DNA of 64,000 nt. Origin: Bowmanella pacifica. Lineage in GTDB: Bacteria; Pseudomonadota; Gammaproteobacteria; Enterobacterales; Alteromonadaceae. Both the position numbers and the translations under genes were made by a program. Within the stretch, counting starts at the first letter, position 1. Each line of letters starts with the position of its first letter. The notes under the pieces were generated by a model. It ran no database searches and was not told the origin of the DNA. It saw only the letters and a list, made by a program, of their open reading frames with translations. The stretch covers positions 310,001-374,000 of the forward strand of contig NZ_BMLS01000002.1 in assembly GCF_014645355.1 (NCBI RefSeq), written 5' to 3'. Positions 63,816-64,000 of the stretch are shown in pieces.

Positions 63816-64000
63816 AGGCGGGATAAATAACCAAAGGCAAACAACCCTCTCCCGCCTACTGGAGTGGCCATTTGCCTTAGGTCTCGCCGATATTCGCCAG
63901 TGCGAATACAAACTTGCCACAGGCATGAGGCCTGACTATGTTGACAAATTTACCTGCTGACAGCAGGCGGGCTACTCCCCCAAGACGGGCGCAAGCCTAA
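63816..64000 (-). ncRNA. yybP-ykoY manganese riboswitch with switching expression platform
   Basis: Reverse-strand leader of the GDT1 gene. Conserved aptamer loops are GGGGAGTAG (63980-63972) and TCAACATA (63944-63937), followed by GGCGAGACC (63888-63880). P1 can form between TTAGGCTTGC (64000-63991) and GCGAGACCTAA (63887-63877). Downstream, AAGGCAAA (63878-63871)/TTTGCCTT (63841-63834) and AGGCGGGA (63857-63850)/TCCCGCCT (63823-63816) interleave and therefore exclude each other, the first also sharing bases with P1. The aptamer may continue beyond the window edge. Confidence 0.88.

Overview
The window reads as a chromosomal segment of a free-living, aquatic gammaproteobacterium, most likely an Alteromonadales/Alteromonadaceae relative. 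This is inference from gene content: a TonB2-type ExbB/ExbD/TonB operon with DUF3450 and a TtpC-like MotA/TolQ/ExbB protein, very large TonB-dependent receptors, a curli operon of csgBAEFG plus divergent csgD, Na+/H+ antiporters of both the NhaC and NhaD types, and GH110 and YgjK-like GH63 glycan genes. No rRNA, tRNA, CRISPR array, transposase or phage gene was seen. Coding density is high and most genes have clear Shine-Dalgarno sequences; several starts were moved downstream of the longest open frame on that basis.

Layout. 0-4.3 kb: end of an arsenic operon (arsR, partial arsC), an AraC regulator divergent from an alpha/beta hydrolase, a BPSL0067-type peptidase-like gene overlapping a STY0301-like periplasmic gene (possible orphan effector/immunity pair), and yaeQ. 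4.4-13.4 kb: a carbohydrate locus (GH110, NhaC, TonB receptor, GH63 lipoprotein) in which all three promoters carry the same 15-bp palindrome ATTTATA-N-TATAAAT. 13.4-17.1 kb: a DsbA-family isomerase, a GNAT enzyme and a secreted subtilase. 17.4-23 kb: curli genes with an unusually long CsgA, a tandem ~113-bp hairpin repeat, a lipoprotein and csgD. 23.2-27.7 kb: a CBS protein and a 1286-residue beta-solenoid membrane protein behind a densely palindromic leader. 27.8-37.5 kb: a TonB2 energy-transduction operon and a lipoprotein/TonB-receptor operon, both with Pho boxes. 37.7-39 kb: FMN reductase and soxR, divergent around a SoxR box. 39.1-42.3 kb: small envelope-stress-type genes, a phosphatase-diacylglycerol kinase fusion and a BON protein. 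42.3-46 kb: an SDR, an ACP/acyltransferase pair, an OmpA-like domain and three tandem EF-hand genes. 46-49 kb: chemoreceptor and porin. 49-49.6 kb: a mosaic hairpin repeat array. 49.6-57.9 kb: PhoB-controlled phoX, a SulP transporter with a UspA protein, nhaD, and the glutathione-dependent formaldehyde pathway frmA-fghA. 58-62.2 kb: a tightly coupled five-gene operon (thermostable-hemolysin-family protein, AMP-ligase, heme-oxygenase-like diiron oxidase, SDR, TPR protein). 62.4-64 kb: a PEP-CTERM-like secreted protein and a TMEM165/GDT1 transporter behind a yybP-ykoY manganese riboswitch that runs to the window edge.

How the parts work together. Three promoters (TonB2 operon, lipoprotein/receptor operon, phoX) and probably a fourth upstream of the chemoreceptor have PhoB-type direct repeats at an 11-bp period followed after exactly 10 nt by a -10-like hexamer, so phosphate starvation probably couples an outer-membrane uptake system, its energy supply and a secreted phosphatase. 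The ATTTATA-N-TATAAAT sites define a second, carbohydrate regulon whose regulator is not in the window. The five-gene operon at 58-62.2 kb has the enzyme set of a small-molecule pathway and is the best candidate here for an uncharacterised biological system.
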